A stretch of 7,825 nucleotides of DNA from an uncultured bacterium (GTDB taxonomy: Bacteria; Verrucomicrobiota; Kiritimatiellia; CAIKKV01), in contig CAIKKV010000724.1 in assembly GCA_903828035.1 (NCBI GenBank), positions 1 through 7,825 on the forward strand, given 5' to 3'. Under the pieces are notes generated by a model. The model made no database searches, was not told the DNA's origin, and saw only the letters and a list, made by a program, of their open reading frames with translations. Both the position numbers and the translations under genes were made by a program. Below, piece by piece: positions 6,662-7,825 of this stretch. The number at the start of each line of letters is the position of its first letter. The first letter of the stretch is position 1.

Positions 6662-6663
6662 GG

Positions 6664-7825
6664 TCAGAAAGGCTTGATGTAGAGCACCATGGAATCGCCG
6701 GGGGCGTAGTAGTCCCGGATCACGGCCGCCTCCGCGTACCCGCATTTCAGGTAGAAGCCGCGGGTGGGCAGATAGTCTTCGCGCCCCGAGGTTTCCAGCA
6801 CGGCCATGCGGCCGCCCCGCTCCCGGATGCAGGCCTCGACATGGTGCAGCAGGGCCCGGCCCAGGCTTCGCTTCTGATAGGCCGGATCCACGGCGATCCA
6901 GTAGATATCCCAGGTCCCCACCGTGCAGGGCGTGGGGCCGCAGCAGACCCAGCCGGCGACCGTGCCGTCCACCTCGATGACGAACGACTGGTAATGGCCG
7001 CCCGGCCCCTCGCGCAGGGCCTCGTCCAGCACCTCGCGGGCGATCTCGATCTCATCGGGCCTGAAAAAGCCGGTCTTCCGCGTCAGCGCGAGGATGCGCT
7101 CGCGATCCGCCGGCTCATTCCGCCGGATCACATGGCCCGGCGTGTGGCCCGGGCTGGCCGCGGCAGGCGCCGGATCCGCGCCGCCCCCGAGCCGGGCCGA
7201 CGCATTGCGCAGCACGGTCTCGACAAACGCGCTGAAGGTCACGCCGCCCGCCTCGAGCGCCTTGGCAAAGCCGGCGTCCGGGGAGATGTCCGGATTGGGG
7301 TTCACCTCGATGACGGCCAGCGCGCCGGACTCCTCCATCCGCAAATCGACCCGCGCATAATCGCGGCAGCCCAGGGCCTGCCAGGCCTCGCGGGCGCAGG
7401 CGCCGATGCGGCCGGCATCGGCTTCGGACAGGAGGGCCGGCAGCACACGGGTGGTGTTCTGGTACTCGAACGCCTCCGGATTCCACTTGGCCTCATACCC
7501 CACGATGCGGGGCCGGCCGGGCCCGAAGTTCCTGAACTCGATCTCCGCCACGGGCATCACGCGCAGCTGCCCGGCGTCCTCCAGGATCGACACGTTGAAC
7601 TCGCGGGTGCCGCAGAAGGCCTCGATCACGGCCGGCTGGCGGAACGTGTCGTGGACGCGCTGCACGGCCGCCCTCAATTCGGCCCCGGGCCAGGCGGCCA
7701 CGGAGCGGGCGTCGATGCCCTCGCTGCCGTCCGCGCGGGCGGGCTTGACGATATACGTGCCAGGCGGGAGGAAGGAATCGGGAAGCGGGTGGCCGGGCGC
7801 GGCCAGGCGGCCGGCGGGAACGGGA
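6664..7825 (-). CDS. Ddl-like ATP-grasp ligase fused to a GNAT acetyltransferase (5' end cut by window)
   Basis: The frame is open from the window edge to a TGA at 6666-6664, giving 386 visible residues; numbering here starts at the first visible codon. The first part is the C-terminal half of an ATP-grasp domain like D-alanine-D-alanine ligase: YIVKPARADGSEGI (24-37), VIEAFCGTREFNVSIL (66-81), the family's TRVLPALLSE (125-134), ARVDL with D160, and IEVNPNP with metal ligands E173 and N175. An Ala/Pro/Gly linker (about 209-230) joins a GNAT domain (about 232-386) with motif A QKRSLGRALL (317-326), WDIYWIAVDPAYQ before it, and GFYLKCGYAEA near the end. GNATs move an acyl group from acyl-CoA to an amine. 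The two activities could ligate and then acylate a small amino compound, but the product is unknown. The N-terminal half of the ligase is outside the window. GTG at 7701 is internal, not the start. Confidence 0.9.
   Translation of the reverse strand, partial: PVPAGRLAAPGHPLPDSFLPPGTYIVKPARADGSEGIDARSVAAWPGAELRAAVQRVHDTFRQPAVIEAFCGTREFNVSILEDAGQLRVMPVAEIEFRNFGPGRPRIVGYEAKWNPEAFEYQNTTRVLPALLSEADAGRIGACAREAWQALGCRDYARVDLRMEESGALAVIEVNPNPDISPDAGFAKALEAGGVTFSAFVETVLRNASARLGGGADPAPAAASPGHTPGHVIRRNEPADRERILALTRKTGFFRPDEIEIAREVLDEALREGPGGHYQSFVIEVDGTVAGWVCCGPTPCTVGTWDIYWIAVDPAYQKRSLGRALLHHVEACIRERGGRMAVLETSGREDYLPTRGFYLKCGYAEAAVIRDYYAPGDSMVLYIKPF

Larger units (their letters stand above)
6577..6663 (-). 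promoter_or_regulatory. AT-rich intergenic leader, probable promoter region of the isomerase operon
   Basis: This 87-bp gap is the largest between genes in the window and is clearly richer in A and T than its surroundings, which fits a promoter for the downstream cluster. Read on the minus strand it holds two T7 tracts, a TTGGCT that could serve as a -35 element, and TGATAGTTT as a poor -10 candidate, but the spacing (about 19-20 nt) is not good. A near-palindrome TTATCCGGGTAA (6594-6605) lies just upstream of the ribosome binding site and could be an operator. No exact promoter can be claimed. Confidence 0.35.

Noticed and set aside
6631..6663. Intrinsic terminator after the ATP-grasp/GNAT gene
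   Set aside because: T7 tracts are present on the transcribed strand but I found no stable GC hairpin directly before them.
7100..7230. Frameshift artefact joining two separate genes (ATP-grasp and GNAT)
   Set aside because: The frame is continuous across the linker with no stop, no start with a ribosome binding site for a separate GNAT gene, and normal linker composition.

Overview
The window is a GC-rich bacterial stretch with every recognisable gene on the minus strand, so it is transcribed from right to left. The genes are chromosomal housekeeping or near-housekeeping types. A periplasmic lipoprotein parvulin, PgpA and HrpB point to a bacterium with a Gram-negative style envelope. High GC plus the uncommon fusions (ATP-grasp with GNAT, secreted SNase with ComEA-type HhH) made me think of the PVC group, for example Kiritimatiellota, or a deltaproteobacterial-type lineage. 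That placement is a guess that needs a similarity search. There are no mobile elements, CRISPR arrays, tRNA or rRNA genes that I can see.

Layout in transcription order. (1) 7825-6664: a 5'-truncated gene for a Ddl-like ATP-grasp ligase fused to a GNAT acetyltransferase. (2) 6663-6577: an AT-rich gap with a 14-bp tandem repeat, probably holding the promoter of the next operon. (3) 6576-5299: a SurA/PrsA-like peptidylprolyl isomerase lipoprotein with an Ala/Pro/Val tail. (4) 5296-4649: a Gph-type HAD phosphatase. (5) 4647-3538: a DUF362 protein with two [4Fe-4S] ferredoxin motifs. (6) 3513-2992: phosphatidylglycerophosphatase A. (7) 2976-2101: a secreted SNase-like nuclease fused to a ComEA-type double helix-hairpin-helix. 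(8) 2104-1: an HrpB-type DEAH-box helicase whose C-terminus runs off the window.

Genes 3-8 are packed as one probable operon. The gaps are 2, 1, 24 and 15 nt, and the last pair overlaps by 3 nt (GTGA). The products cover periplasmic protein folding, 2-phosphoglycolate clearance, an unknown Fe-S function, phospholipid synthesis, an exported nuclease and an RNA helicase. They look like unrelated housekeeping functions sharing a transcript, not one pathway.

I do not see a convincing new defence or mobile system. The most interesting points are the two domain fusions, an 11-bp perfect hairpin inside the gph coding region, and the DUF362 iron-sulfur protein placed between two metabolic phosphatases.
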